6,571 nucleotides of DNA from an uncultured Eubacteriales bacterium (GTDB lineage Bacteria > Bacillota > Clostridia > Oscillospirales > CAG-272): the NCBI GenBank assembly GCA_902462015.1, contig CABPZV010000116.1, positions 1 through 6,571 of the forward strand, read 5' to 3'. The position numbers and the translations under genes were made by a program. This document shows positions 1-6,571 of this stretch, one piece after another. The notes below the pieces were generated by a model. It worked only from the letters and a program-made list of their open reading frames with translations. It made no database searches and had not been told where the DNA came from. Within the stretch, counting starts at the first letter, position 1. Each line of letters starts with the position of its first letter.

Positions 1-19
1 CATCTTGCCTAAGTTATAT
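1..19. repeat. Right-hand edge of a dispersed repeat, copy 1
   Basis: The first 19 bases (catcttgcctaagttatat) match positions 2294-2312 at 18 of 19 bases; the only difference is C against T at base 9. Similarity stops sharply after the final ATAT in both copies. In copy 2 this stretch forms the right end of a folded structure that starts near 2230. By inference the rest of copy 1 lies to the left of the window. The copy sits 56 bases upstream of the thiT-like gene. Confidence 0.6.
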
Positions 20-65
20 AGACGTCGAATTTCATTATTTTTTTACTGCCGCAAGGCATCAGAAT

Positions 66-70
66 GAGGA
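66..70 (+). promoter_or_regulatory. Ribosome binding site that decides the thiT start
   Basis: GAGGA lies 5 bases before the ATG at 76. The alternative in-frame ATG at 64 has only AAGG at 53-56, and that sits inside a small hairpin (TGCC at 47-50, GCAA loop, GGCA at 55-58). The better exposed and better spaced site favours a start at 76. Confidence 0.6.
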
Positions 71-75
71 TTAAA

Positions 76-660
76 ATGACAAGAACCAAAGAAAAAACTA
101 TAAAAATCGCAATATGCGCAATTATGATTGCTCTCGGAACCGCTCTTTCATTTATTAAGCTGTATGATTCTCCCCTGGGAGGATCAGTAACTTTGTTTTC
201 TATGACGCCGATTCTGTTTATAGGATTCAAGTACGGTCCTGCATGGGGATTTAGTTCAGCCTTCGTATATTCTATTCTTCAGCTTCTTTTTGGACTTTCT
301 GCAGTAACATATGTTCCAACGCCGACAGGAGTAGCCGTATGTATTATTCTTGATTATATTATAGCTTTTACAGTTCTTGGTATTACAGGATTCTACAAAC
401 GAAAAAAAATAAATCTTCTGACTGTAATAATCGGCTCACTTAATGCCTGTATACTTCGTTTTATATCGCATTTTTTATGCGGCGGAATTATATGGTATGA
501 AATTACAAAAAACGGAGCATGGAATGACACTGTTTTTAAATACTCAAAATGGATGTATTCATTTATTTACCAGTGCTCTTATCTTGCTCCGGAAACGATT
601 CTGGTTCTTGCCGCCGCGCCGGTAATACTTTTTACTTTAAAATATTCAGATAAATATTAA
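76..660 (+). CDS. thiT: ECF transporter S component, ThiT-like (thiamine uptake)
   Basis: This is the membrane substrate-binding (S) subunit of an energy-coupling factor transporter, probably for thiamine. It would work in the cytoplasmic membrane with the shared EcfT and EcfA/A' subunits, which are not in this window. Numbering from the upstream ATG at 64 (198 residues), about six hydrophobic segments cover most of the protein, at roughly 13-30, 45-57, 61-80, 88-110, 118-145 and 165-190. Family-like stretches are GGSVTLFSMTPILFIGFKYG (39-58), LDYIIAFTVLG (96-106), LRFISHFLCGGIIW (131-144) and YSFIYQCSYLAPE (165-177). From memory of Lactococcus ThiT, the thiamine pocket uses a Glu-Tyr pair, a His, a Trp, a Tyr and an Asn. 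Here D97-Y98, H136, W144, Y165 and Q170 appear to take those places, so the Glu and the Asn are conservatively replaced. The start at 76 (MTRTKEKTIK) has the better ribosome binding site; ATG 64 would add four residues. No thiamine pyrophosphate riboswitch is recognisable in the 63 bases available upstream. Family assignment is strong; the exact ligand is inferred. Confidence 0.85.
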   Translation: MTRTKEKTIKIAICAIMIALGTALSFIKLYDSPLGGSVTLFSMTPILFIGFKYGPAWGFSSAFVYSILQLLFGLSAVTYVPTPTGVAVCIILDYIIAFTVLGITGFYKRKKINLLTVIIGSLNACILRFISHFLCGGIIWYEITKNGAWNDTVFKYSKWMYSFIYQCSYLAPETILVLAAAPVILFTLKYSDKY

Positions 661-866
661 TAAGTGTCGGAATTTCCGCTCTTGACCGGCAGGTTTCAGA
701 TACTTGGCTATGAACTTCCATGGTTTCGGTTTGTTTTCAGTTCGATAAGGATAAAAGCTCGTTATTTAGCGTTTGTAAATGAAATCGGCAGTTTAACAGT
801 CAACGCTTTGGCATGCAAACATTTGCTATTGTTTTAAAAAATAGAATATAAATTTATACAAAAGTG
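661..866. other. Intergenic region without a supported gene
   Basis: This is AT-rich spacer between the thiT-like gene and the DUF1015 promoter. I see only weak structure: a short palindrome CGGAATTTCCG just after the thiT stop, and a 5-bp hairpin GCAAA-CA-TTTGC at 815-826 followed by TATTGTTTT. The second could be a feeble terminator for thiT, but the stem is short. There is no recognisable riboswitch, tRNA or open frame with a ribosome binding site. Confidence 0.5.
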
Positions 867-895
867 TTGAACATTAGACTAAAAAGATGTATAAT
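867..895 (+). promoter_or_regulatory. Sigma-A type promoter for the DUF1015 gene
   Basis: The -35 hexamer TTGAAC is at 867-872, followed by a 17-base spacer and a perfect -10 hexamer TATAAT at 890-895. The predicted transcription start is near 902, giving a leader of only about 30 bases before the ATG at 932. The surrounding AT-rich DNA, including an A-run inside the spacer, fits a strong housekeeping promoter. It suggests that this gene is transcribed independently of thiT. Confidence 0.8.
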
Positions 896-916
896 AACTT
901 TTATATGTAAATAAAA

Positions 917-922
917 TAGGAG
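917..922 (+). promoter_or_regulatory. Ribosome binding site of the DUF1015 gene
   Basis: TAGGAG lies 9 bases before the ATG at 932 and just downstream of the predicted transcription start. It supports that ATG as the true start. Confidence 0.75.
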
Positions 923-931
923 TTCCATACC

Positions 932-2116
932 ATGCTACATCAATTACCGCTGAAACCAGCAAACATTCTTATACCATCTAAAAATCCGGAATATTTCTCA
1001 ACAATAGCCTGCGATCAATTTACTTCTGAACCGGCATATTGGGAAAAAGTTTCGGAAATTACCAAAGGAAAAGTCTCTGCTTTTCATATCACACTTCCCG
1101 AGATTTACCTGGAAAACAACAATGACAAACGTATTCTTGACATCAACAAGAAAATGAATGAGTACCTTGAAGATAAAGTATTTACCGAATATAAAGACGC
1201 GATGGTCTACGTTGAACGGACACTTTCAAACGGTAAAATACGCCGCGGAATCGTAGGAGCAATTGACCTTGAAGCTTATGATTATTCTCCTGATGCAAGA
1301 ACGGCTGTCAGAGCAACGGAGGAAACTGTCCCGGAAAGAATTCCGCCGCGGGTAAAAATCCGCCAGGATGCTCCGTTAGAGCTGCCGCATGTAATGCTTC
1401 TTATTGATGACCCTGACAAGACGGTTGTTGAACCGCTGACTGGTCATTGTTTGGAAACTATATACGATTTTGACCTTATGACAGGGGCAGGACATTTAAA
1501 AGGAAAATTGATTTCCAAAAGCATTCAGGAGCAGATATTAAACGCCATTACCCGTCTTGGCGATTCACGCAATCCCATGCTTTTTGCCGTTGGAGACGGA
1601 AATCATTCACTTGCCACAGCAGCAGAATGTTACAGACAAAATCCTACCAAGCTAAACAGATACGCGCTTGTTGAAATCGTTAATATACATGACTCTGCGC
1701 TTTGCTTTGAGCCCATTTACCGCGTCTTGTTCAATGTCGACGCAAGAAATGTCGCGCTCTGTGTCAAACGCCATTTTGATAGATACAGCCGCAGCTGTAC
1801 ATCTAAACTCAATATAATATCTAAAAATCTCGATACAGAAATCTGCTGTCCCTCTTTTCCTGTTGAAGAACTTCAAAGTTTCATAGACAGCTATATCAAG
1901 AGTCACCCACAATCGACTGTTGATTACATACACGGTGAGGAATCACTCCGAGGTATTTGTGAAAAGGAAAATACTGTCGGATTCATTTTCGGAGGTATGA
2001 AAAAAAGCGAGTTATTTACATACATAAAAGAACACGGCATACTTCCGAGAAAATCTTTCTCAATGGGAGAAGCTCTTGATAAACGCTTCTATATGGAATG
2101 CAGAAAGATTAAATAA
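932..2116 (+). CDS. DUF1015 family protein, function unknown
   Basis: This is a 394-residue soluble protein of the conserved DUF1015 family (COG4198), close to the usual length of about 400-420, so it appears complete. No signal peptide or membrane segment is visible. Recognisable family blocks in order are YFSTIACDQFTSEPAYW (21-37), RATEETVPERIPPRVKIRQD (127-146), LPHVMLLIDDP (151-161), AVGDGNHSLATA (219-230), IHDSALCFEPIYRVLF (252-267), an HGEE at 334-337, and a C-terminal LPRKSFSMGEALDKRF (371-386). The polar GDGNHS block and the Arg-rich block near 127-146 are plausible active-site or ligand-binding elements, but no reaction is established that I can cite. From general knowledge, relatives often lie next to serine biosynthesis genes (serA, serC) in clostridia and Bacteroidetes; no such neighbour is seen here. 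The start is supported by the ribosome binding site at 917-922 and the promoter at 867-895. A hairpin follows the stop closely. Confidence 0.9.
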   Translation: MLHQLPLKPANILIPSKNPEYFSTIACDQFTSEPAYWEKVSEITKGKVSAFHITLPEIYLENNNDKRILDINKKMNEYLEDKVFTEYKDAMVYVERTLSNGKIRRGIVGAIDLEAYDYSPDARTAVRATEETVPERIPPRVKIRQDAPLELPHVMLLIDDPDKTVVEPLTGHCLETIYDFDLMTGAGHLKGKLISKSIQEQILNAITRLGDSRNPMLFAVGDGNHSLATAAECYRQNPTKLNRYALVEIVNIHDSALCFEPIYRVLFNVDARNVALCVKRHFDRYSRSCTSKLNIISKNLDTEICCPSFPVEELQSFIDSYIKSHPQSTVDYIHGEESLRGICEKENTVGFIFGGMKKSELFTYIKEHGILPRKSFSMGEALDKRFYMECRKIK

Positions 2117-2125
2117 GTATTTATT

Positions 2126-2166
2126 AGCCGACTCCTGTCAGCTGACACACTTACAGGAAATCGGCT
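2126..2166 (+). terminator. Probable terminator hairpin after the DUF1015 gene
   Basis: The hairpin begins 9 bases after the stop codon. AGCCGA (2126-2131) pairs with TCGGCT (2161-2166), and inside it TCCTGT (2133-2138) pairs with ACAGGA (2153-2158). The 12 stem pairs are separated by small bulges and enclose a 14-base loop. The T-tract after it is short (TTTAC), so it is either a weak intrinsic terminator or an mRNA 3'-end stabilising hairpin. Its position points to termination of the plus-strand transcript. Confidence 0.5.
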
Positions 2167-2229
2167 TTACAGTCGTAGACATCACACTTTTAGTTCAATA
2201 AGGGACTTGCCCGTCAAATGGCGTGGCAA

Positions 2230-2265
2230 CCATTCCAGTAGGAGATTGTATCTCCCACTGAATGG
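2230..2265. repeat. Strong 14-bp hairpin in the repeat unit
   Basis: The arms are CCATTCCAGTAGGAGA (2230-2245) and TCTCCCACTGAATGG (2251-2265) around the loop TTGTA. There is one bulged C (2236) and one A-C mismatch (2240/2256). There is no T-tract after it on the plus strand, so an intrinsic terminator is not the best reading. It is more likely a structured DNA end or an RNA scaffold. Confidence 0.7.
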
Positions 2266-2293
2266 TGAAATATAACCCGCCTTAATGGTCAGA

Positions 2294-2312
2294 CATCTTG
2301 CTTAAGTTATAT
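2294..2312. repeat. Dispersed repeat, copy 2
   Basis: These 19 bases (catcttgcttaagttatat) match positions 1-19 with one difference. The last seven, GTTATAT, are the right arm of an inverted repeat with ATATAAC at 2270-2276, so the end of homology coincides with the end of a structure. The downstream flanks of the two copies (agacgtcg and ccaaacaa) are unrelated. Confidence 0.65.
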
Positions 2313-2318
2313 CCAAAC

Positions 2319-2369
2319 AAATACCTCCGGATGGAATTTCCTTCAGGAAATCTCCAAACGGAGGTATTT
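2319..2369. terminator. Long near-perfect hairpin between convergent genes
   Basis: AAATACCTCCG (2319-2329) pairs perfectly with CGGAGGTATTT (2359-2369). Inside, GGA-ATTTCCT (2333-2342) pairs with AGGAAAT-c-TCC (2345-2355) around a two-base TC gap, so the two halves form about 21-22 pairs. The DNA lies between the ends of two convergent genes, so a bidirectional terminator is a reasonable reading; a TATTTGTTTGG tract follows it on the minus strand. The plus strand carries GGAGG (2360-2364) before an ATG at 2374, but that frame stops after six codons and is not counted as a gene. Confidence 0.45.
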
Positions 2370-2384
2370 AATAATGCACATAGC

Positions 2385-2424
2385 GCCCTTATAGGGCATT
2401 GCGGCGGTGGAGGTACCACCACCG
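2385..2424. repeat. Pair of GC-rich hairpins near the polC 3' end
   Basis: GCCCT (2385-2389) pairs with AGGGC (2393-2397) around TAT. Eight bases on, CGGTGG (2405-2410) pairs with CCACCG (2419-2424) around an eight-base loop that contains GGTACC. Both stand out from the AT-rich surroundings. Read from the polC side, the second is reached about 58 bases after the polC stop and is followed by no T-run, so termination is only possible, not shown. They may belong to the same repeat cluster as the hairpins to the left. Confidence 0.5.
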
Positions 2425-2481
2425 AAAAACGAAGAAAATCCCACTGGCTATAGGAAAAGTACATCTTCATTTAGTTTTACT

Positions 2482-5400
2482 TTAAAAAAATGTGATTTGG
2501 TTCGTTGCGCTAAGTCCATCGAGAGCACCGTGATTTTGAAGCACCTCTATGACAGACTTTGAAAGCTTTGCACGGATTCTCAATTCTTCAACCGAAAGAA
2601 CATTTCCCTCATCGCGCACCCTGGCAATACTCTGTGCAACAGTATCGCCGACTCCACTCAAAGAGGAAAACGGAAGCCTGATTTTTCCATCCTCCGGAAG
2701 AAAGGCAAAAGCATCCGACTTATCAAAGCTTACAGGAAGAAAATTGATTCCACGCGCAAGCGCTTCGTTTGCAAGTTGAAGAGTAGAAGCAAGGCTGGCG
2801 TCCTTTTGAGTAATGTCATTTCCTTTCTCTGAAATTTCCCCAAGAACTTTTTTGATTCCGGAACGTCCGCGCATAACAATCTCTGCATCAAAACCTCCTG
2901 GCGCAGCAGAAAAGAATGCAGCATAGAAGACAAGCGGCATATGTATCTTATACCATCCAAGACGAATTGCCGACATAACATACGCTGCGGCATGCGCCTT
3001 CGGAAACATATACTTAATTTTTTTACAGGAGGCTATATACCAGTCCGGAACACCATGCGCCTTCATATCCTCTTCATACTCAGGTTTTAGCCCTTTGCCT
3101 TTACGTACATCCTCCATAATCTTAAATGCCTGGGCTTTTTCAAGACCGTATTTCTGAATCAATACAAGCATTATACCGTCACGTGTTCCAATAACCTCAG
3201 AAATGTCGCAAACGCCGTCCCGTATAAGCTCCTGAGCATTTCCGAGCCACACGTCGGTTCCGTGGGTAAGACCGGAAACCTGAAGGAGATCGGCAAAAGT
3301 ACGCGGACGAGCCTCTATCAGTACCTGCTGTACAAATCTCGTTCCAAGCTCAGGAAGTCCAAGCGTTCCGATTTCACATCCAATATCCTCTGCCGTTACG
3401 CCAAGGGGAGCAGGAGATTCAAGAAGAGCGTAGATTGATGGGTCATTCATCGGAACATCCATCACAGAAGTTCCGGAATAACGTTCGAGCATCTTGTATT
3501 TTGTCGGAATATCGTGTCCGAGCTCGTCAAGCTTGAGAATTGTATCATGAAGATATGAAAAAGCAAAATGCGTAGTAACTATATCGGAACCGGCATCATC
3601 TGCAGGATGCTGAACCGGTGTAAAATCATAAATGTCATACTCTCTTGGAACAACTATTATTCCGCCGGGATGCTGACCCGTAGTTCTCTTTACACATACG
3701 CAGTGAGCAATCAGCCGGTTTATCTCTGCCCTGTTTACCATCATCCCCCTGCTTTCAAGATACTTAACTACAAAACCGTATGCAGTCTTATCGGCAAGCG
3801 TTCCGAGCGTACCTGCGCGAAACACATTTTCCGCACCGAAAAGCTCTTCTGTATACTTATGAACACGCCCCTGAACCTCGCCTGAAAAGTTTAAATCTAT
3901 ATCAGGAGACTTATCGCCGTAAAATCCGAGAAATGTCTCAAACGGTATATCATGACCGTCACTTTTAAGCATAGCTCCGCAATTCGGGCATTTTTTGTCA
4001 GGAAGATCAAAGCCTGAACCGACAGAACCGTCAGTTACAAATTCACTGTACTTGCATTCCGTACAATAGTAATGAGGAGGCAGCGGATTTACTTCCGATA
4101 TTCCAGCCATCGACGCAACAAACGATGATCCGACAGAACCTCTCGATCCGACTAAGTAGCCTTCGTCTTCACTATATTTCACAAGCTTCTGGGCAATCAT
4201 ATAAAGTACAGCAAAACCATGCTTTATAATGGCAGTAAGCTCGCGGTCAAGCCTGTCATGCACGATAGCGGGAAGCGGATCCCCATAAAGCTGTTTCGCA
4301 CGTTCCCAGCACATACGCTGAAGATCGTCTTCTGCACCTTCCATTTTAGGAGTATATGTTCCCTTTGGAATAGGCCTTACATCTTCAATCCAGCTGGCAA
4401 CAAGATTAGTATTGGCAACGACGACTTCATATGCCTTCTCAGGTGTGAGGTAATCAAACTCTTTAAGCATCTCCTCGGTAGTACGGAAAAACAATCCGGT
4501 TTTTCTTCCAAAATCCGAAAATTTCATACCTGCAAGAAGAATTTGACGGTATATCTCATCCTCTTCATCCATAAAGTGCGCATCGCACGTTGCAACGACA
4601 GGCTTTCCGGTTTTTTCTCCAAGCTCGATTATTTTCCGATTAATATCCCGAAGCCCCTCATCGTCTGCAACTGTTCCCTTATCTATTAAATAGCGGTTGT
4701 TACATAGAGGCATTATCTCCAAATAATCAAAAAAATCACAAATATCAAGTAATTCCGACTCCGGCTTTCCGGACAAAATCGCGCTGTAAAGCACTCCGTC
4801 AGAACAAGCGGAGCCAACAATCAGTCCTTCTCGGTATTGCTGAAGTACAGTTTTTGGAATACGAGGATTTTTTGCGTAATAGCTAAGATATCCAAGTGAA
4901 ACAAGCTTATAAAGATTTTTAAGCCCCATTTGGTTCTTCACAAGAATAGTCATATGATTTGTACGAAGCTTCTTAGGATCGACATTATCGCTCATTACGC
5001 TCTCCATAGAACGTATGTCTAAAACTCCCTCGGAACGCAGCTTGTCCGTCATTTTAAAAAAAATAGCGGCAAGCATTTCGGCATCATCGGATGCACGGTG
5101 ATGATTAAATTCCCCAAGCCCAAAATAGTTTGCAAGGGTGTCAAGCTTATGTTTTTTCAAATCGCTGTTAACATAACGCGACATAGCTACTGTATCGAGA
5201 TACGAATTATCAAACGGTATGTCATTTTGCTCGCACACCCGGCGAATAAATGAAATGTCAAATCCGGCATTATGTGCTATAAGCATATCATCACCGGTGA
5301 ATTTAAGAAATTCTTTTACCGCGTTCGGCTCAGTCGGAGCGCCCTTGACCATCTCGTCGGTTATACCTGTAAGCTCGGTTATATTTTCCGGAATATGTTC

Positions 5401-6571
5401 TCCGGGATCAACGAATGTACAGAACACATCGAGAATGTTTCCCTCTCTGACCTTCACTGCACCAATTTCTGTAATATGGTTATTTGCCGCAGACAGACCG
5501 GTCGTTTCTATATCAAAAACGGTGAACGTATCGGTAAACTTTATTCCATTATCCTTTCCGTAAAAAGCACGGGCGGTATCGTCAACAAAATAAGCTTCAA
5601 TACCGTAAATAACTTTCATTCCAAGCTTTTCCGCCGCCTCCATTGCAATTGGATATCCCTGAACATTTCCGTGATCGGTTATTGCAACCGCCGAATGCCC
5701 CCACTCATGCGCCATTTTAACCGCGTCTGCAGGATTTATCAATGCATCCATCTGGGAAAGCTGAGTATGCAGGTGAAGCTCTACGCGCTTTTCCTCAGCG
5801 TTATCACTTCTGCGGACACGCTTAATCTGCATAATATCGGTAGGATGCAGTGTAAGCTCTCCATCATAGTTATCAATTCTTACAGAACCGCATACGGCAG
5901 CACAGATAAATTTCGGTACAGCTCCCGGCTTTGCAGGTTTTGACGGAATAGCTTTCAGCACTGGTCCGGCTTTCTCTGCGGGAAGAATCATCTTTATATT
6001 TATAGAAGCATGATTGTCACTCAGCGCACAGCTTATTGTAACTTTCGTCTTATCGCGGGATTCACGGGATTCCGCCCAAAAAAGCTCTCCCACGGCAATA
6101 ACATGACGCCGCGTACTGTTTATATCCTCAATTGGAGTAGGATCGACTGCAAACGTATCTCCCAAAATTACAGATGGTTCAGAAATATCAAAAGTCATAT
6201 TTCCGATTTTAAATACATCATCGGAAAAATAAGTGATTTTTTCCTCCGGAGCTCTGGTGTCATTTTCAAGCTCAGCTCCCTCTACCGAACAGAATTTAGG
6301 TAATAGAGAACGCGCATCAACATCTGTTTCACCTGCATTTTTCGCTATCAGCTCAGCTGCTGCAGCTTCAGATTCGGTATAAAGAGTTTTTAGAGTATTT
6401 TGACATTTGCTTTTAAATTTACTATACTCTTCTCCGTAGTTTTCGTCGTGGCTAATACAAACAGTTATATTCAGACCGAATTCATTTCTGATGATTCCGG
6501 AAATAACCTCCGGAGTTCTCGCATCGTAAAGAAGATTAACCCCGCCATCCGAAAAGCCTATTTTTATCGAG
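2482..6571 (-). CDS. polC: DNA polymerase III PolC-type alpha subunit, N-terminus beyond the window
   Basis: This is the replicative DNA polymerase of Gram-positive type, acting in the cytoplasmic replisome. The frame stays open to base 6571; the ATG at 6198 is internal. About 1362 residues are visible, and against the family's roughly 1440 about 75 are missing. Numbering from the Met at 6198: OB-fold region about 31-125; PHP domain from HLHT (142-145), with candidate metal ligands H142, H144, D175, H176, E201, D539 and H541; a DEDDh 3'-5' exonuclease inserted at about 222-385 (D229, E231, N310, D314, H367, D372), apparently intact for proofreading; zinc-binding cysteines C712, C715, C737 and C740; polymerase core with GSRGSVGSSF (684-693), PDIDLNF (765-771; D766, D768), RTTGQHPGGIIVVP (838-851) and third Asp D891 in LKLDELGHD; a helix-hairpin-helix-like LSGVGDTVAQSIA near 1180; and C-terminal QITFF, the sliding-clamp binding position. 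It converges on the DUF1015 gene, with 365 bases between the stops. Its promoter lies outside the window. Confidence 0.97.
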   Translation of the reverse strand, partial: SIKIGFSDGGVNLLYDARTPEVISGIIRNEFGLNITVCISHDENYGEEYSKFKSKCQNTLKTLYTESEAAAAELIAKNAGETDVDARSLLPKFCSVEGAELENDTRAPEEKITYFSDDVFKIGNMTFDISEPSVILGDTFAVDPTPIEDINSTRRHVIAVGELFWAESRESRDKTKVTISCALSDNHASINIKMILPAEKAGPVLKAIPSKPAKPGAVPKFICAAVCGSVRIDNYDGELTLHPTDIMQIKRVRRSDNAEEKRVELHLHTQLSQMDALINPADAVKMAHEWGHSAVAITDHGNVQGYPIAMEAAEKLGMKVIYGIEAYFVDDTARAFYGKDNGIKFTDTFTVFDIETTGLSAANNHITEIGAVKVREGNILDVFCTFVDPGEHIPENITELTGITDEMVKGAPTEPNAVKEFLKFTGDDMLIAHNAGFDISFIRRVCEQNDIPFDNSYLDTVAMSRYVNSDLKKHKLDTLANYFGLGEFNHHRASDDAEMLAAIFFKMTDKLRSEGVLDIRSMESVMSDNVDPKKLRTNHMTILVKNQMGLKNLYKLVSLGYLSYYAKNPRIPKTVLQQYREGLIVGSACSDGVLYSAILSGKPESELLDICDFFDYLEIMPLCNNRYLIDKGTVADDEGLRDINRKIIELGEKTGKPVVATCDAHFMDEEDEIYRQILLAGMKFSDFGRKTGLFFRTTEEMLKEFDYLTPEKAYEVVVANTNLVASWIEDVRPIPKGTYTPKMEGAEDDLQRMCWERAKQLYGDPLPAIVHDRLDRELTAIIKHGFAVLYMIAQKLVKYSEDEGYLVGSRGSVGSSFVASMAGISEVNPLPPHYYCTECKYSEFVTDGSVGSGFDLPDKKCPNCGAMLKSDGHDIPFETFLGFYGDKSPDIDLNFSGEVQGRVHKYTEELFGAENVFRAGTLGTLADKTAYGFVVKYLESRGMMVNRAEINRLIAHCVCVKRTTGQHPGGIIVVPREYDIYDFTPVQHPADDAGSDIVTTHFAFSYLHDTILKLDELGHDIPTKYKMLERYSGTSVMDVPMNDPSIYALLESPAPLGVTAEDIGCEIGTLGLPELGTRFVQQVLIEARPRTFADLLQVSGLTHGTDVWLGNAQELIRDGVCDISEVIGTRDGIMLVLIQKYGLEKAQAFKIMEDVRKGKGLKPEYEEDMKAHGVPDWYIASCKKIKYMFPKAHAAAYVMSAIRLGWYKIHMPLVFYAAFFSAAPGGFDAEIVMRGRSGIKKVLGEISEKGNDITQKDASLASTLQLANEALARGINFLPVSFDKSDAFAFLPEDGKIRLPFSSLSGVGDTVAQSIARVRDEGNVLSVEELRIRAKLSKSVIEVLQNHGALDGLSATNQITFF

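Larger units (their letters stand above)
2167..2312 (+). mobile_element. Candidate solo right end of an IS200/IS605-like element or MITE
   Basis: This segment has a defined right boundary: its last 19 bases recur at window positions 1-19, and similarity ends exactly at 2312. It is highly structured. CCATTC-C-AGT-A-GGAGA (2230-2245) pairs with TCTCC-C-ACT-GAATGG (2251-2265) to give 14 pairs, and ATATAAC (2270-2276) pairs perfectly with GTTATAT (2306-2312). GGCG (2220-2223) can pair with CGCC (2279-2282). A subterminal hairpin plus a sharp end, with no terminal inverted repeat and no visible target duplication, resembles the right end of IS200/IS605-type elements, which in tnpB-bearing members also forms the guide-RNA scaffold. 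A frame open from 2117 to 2274 (ending LPLNGEI) runs into the hairpin, as a tnpB tail would, but I do not recognise it as TnpB. The left boundary is a guess. A non-mobile intergenic repeat is the main alternative. Confidence 0.35.

Noticed and set aside
1..75. A thiamine pyrophosphate riboswitch upstream of thiT
   Set aside because: The available leader lacks recognisable conserved TPP riboswitch blocks. There is only a 4-bp GCAA-loop hairpin at 47-58 and a T-run at 38-44. A riboswitch farther left cannot be excluded.
2360..2394. GGAGG plus ATG at 2374 as a small gene
   Set aside because: The frame ends after six codons (MHIAPL), and the GGAGG is one arm of the 2319-2369 hairpin. A leader peptide is possible, but nothing downstream on that strand would use it.
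2282..2470. A 62-codon open frame on the minus strand downstream of polC
   Set aside because: It runs through the hairpin cluster and the repeat, has no ribosome binding site that I can see, and its Pro/Val-rich stretch is only the translation of the GC-rich hairpin at 2405-2424.
2117..2481. A CRISPR array
   Set aside because: The inverted repeats differ from one another, and there is no regular series of direct repeats with equal-length spacers.
5272..5943. A 223-codon plus-strand open frame inside polC
   Set aside because: It lies wholly antisense to the conserved OB, PHP and exonuclease coding sequence of polC, has no family resemblance, and is a shadow of that gene's codon pattern. Other plus-strand frames between 2549 and 6303 are rejected for the same reason.
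6196..6198. The ATG at 6198 as the start of polC
   Set aside because: The frame stays open for another 124 codons to the window edge, and PolC proteins have a longer N-terminal region before the OB fold. The Met is internal, and the gene is partial here.

Overview
The window looks like ordinary chromosome from a low-GC Gram-positive bacterium, most likely a clostridial (Bacillota) gut-type lineage. The strongest evidence is a PolC-type replicative DNA polymerase, with an exonuclease inserted in the PHP domain and a C-terminal clamp motif; this enzyme is typical of Bacillota and their close relatives. An ECF-type thiamine transporter S component and a DUF1015 protein fit the same lineage.

Layout from left to right. 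Positions 1-19 are the edge of a short repeat that occurs again near 2.3 kb. Positions 76-660 (+) encode a ThiT-like membrane S component. Positions 661-866 hold no gene that I can support. A near-consensus sigma-A promoter (867-895) and a good ribosome binding site (917-922) drive a DUF1015 family gene (932-2116, +) of unknown function. Positions 2117-2481 lie between two convergent genes and are packed with inverted repeats. These include a probable terminator after the DUF1015 gene, a 14-bp hairpin followed by a 7-bp outer stem that ends exactly where the repeat shared with position 1 ends, a very long hairpin at 2319-2369, and two GC-rich hairpins. From 2482 to the right edge, on the minus strand, lies polC, whose reading frame stays open to the last base, so its N-terminus is outside the window.

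The three genes have no evident shared pathway: vitamin B1 uptake, an uncharacterised conserved protein, and chromosome replication. The two plus-strand genes are probably separate transcription units, because the second has its own promoter. polC converges on them.

The only part that may be more than housekeeping is the structured, repeat-bearing spacer at about 2160-2425. It may be the solo end of a mobile element, possibly the right end of an IS200/IS605-type element with guide-RNA-like structure, but no transposase gene is visible. I see no convincing new multi-gene system.
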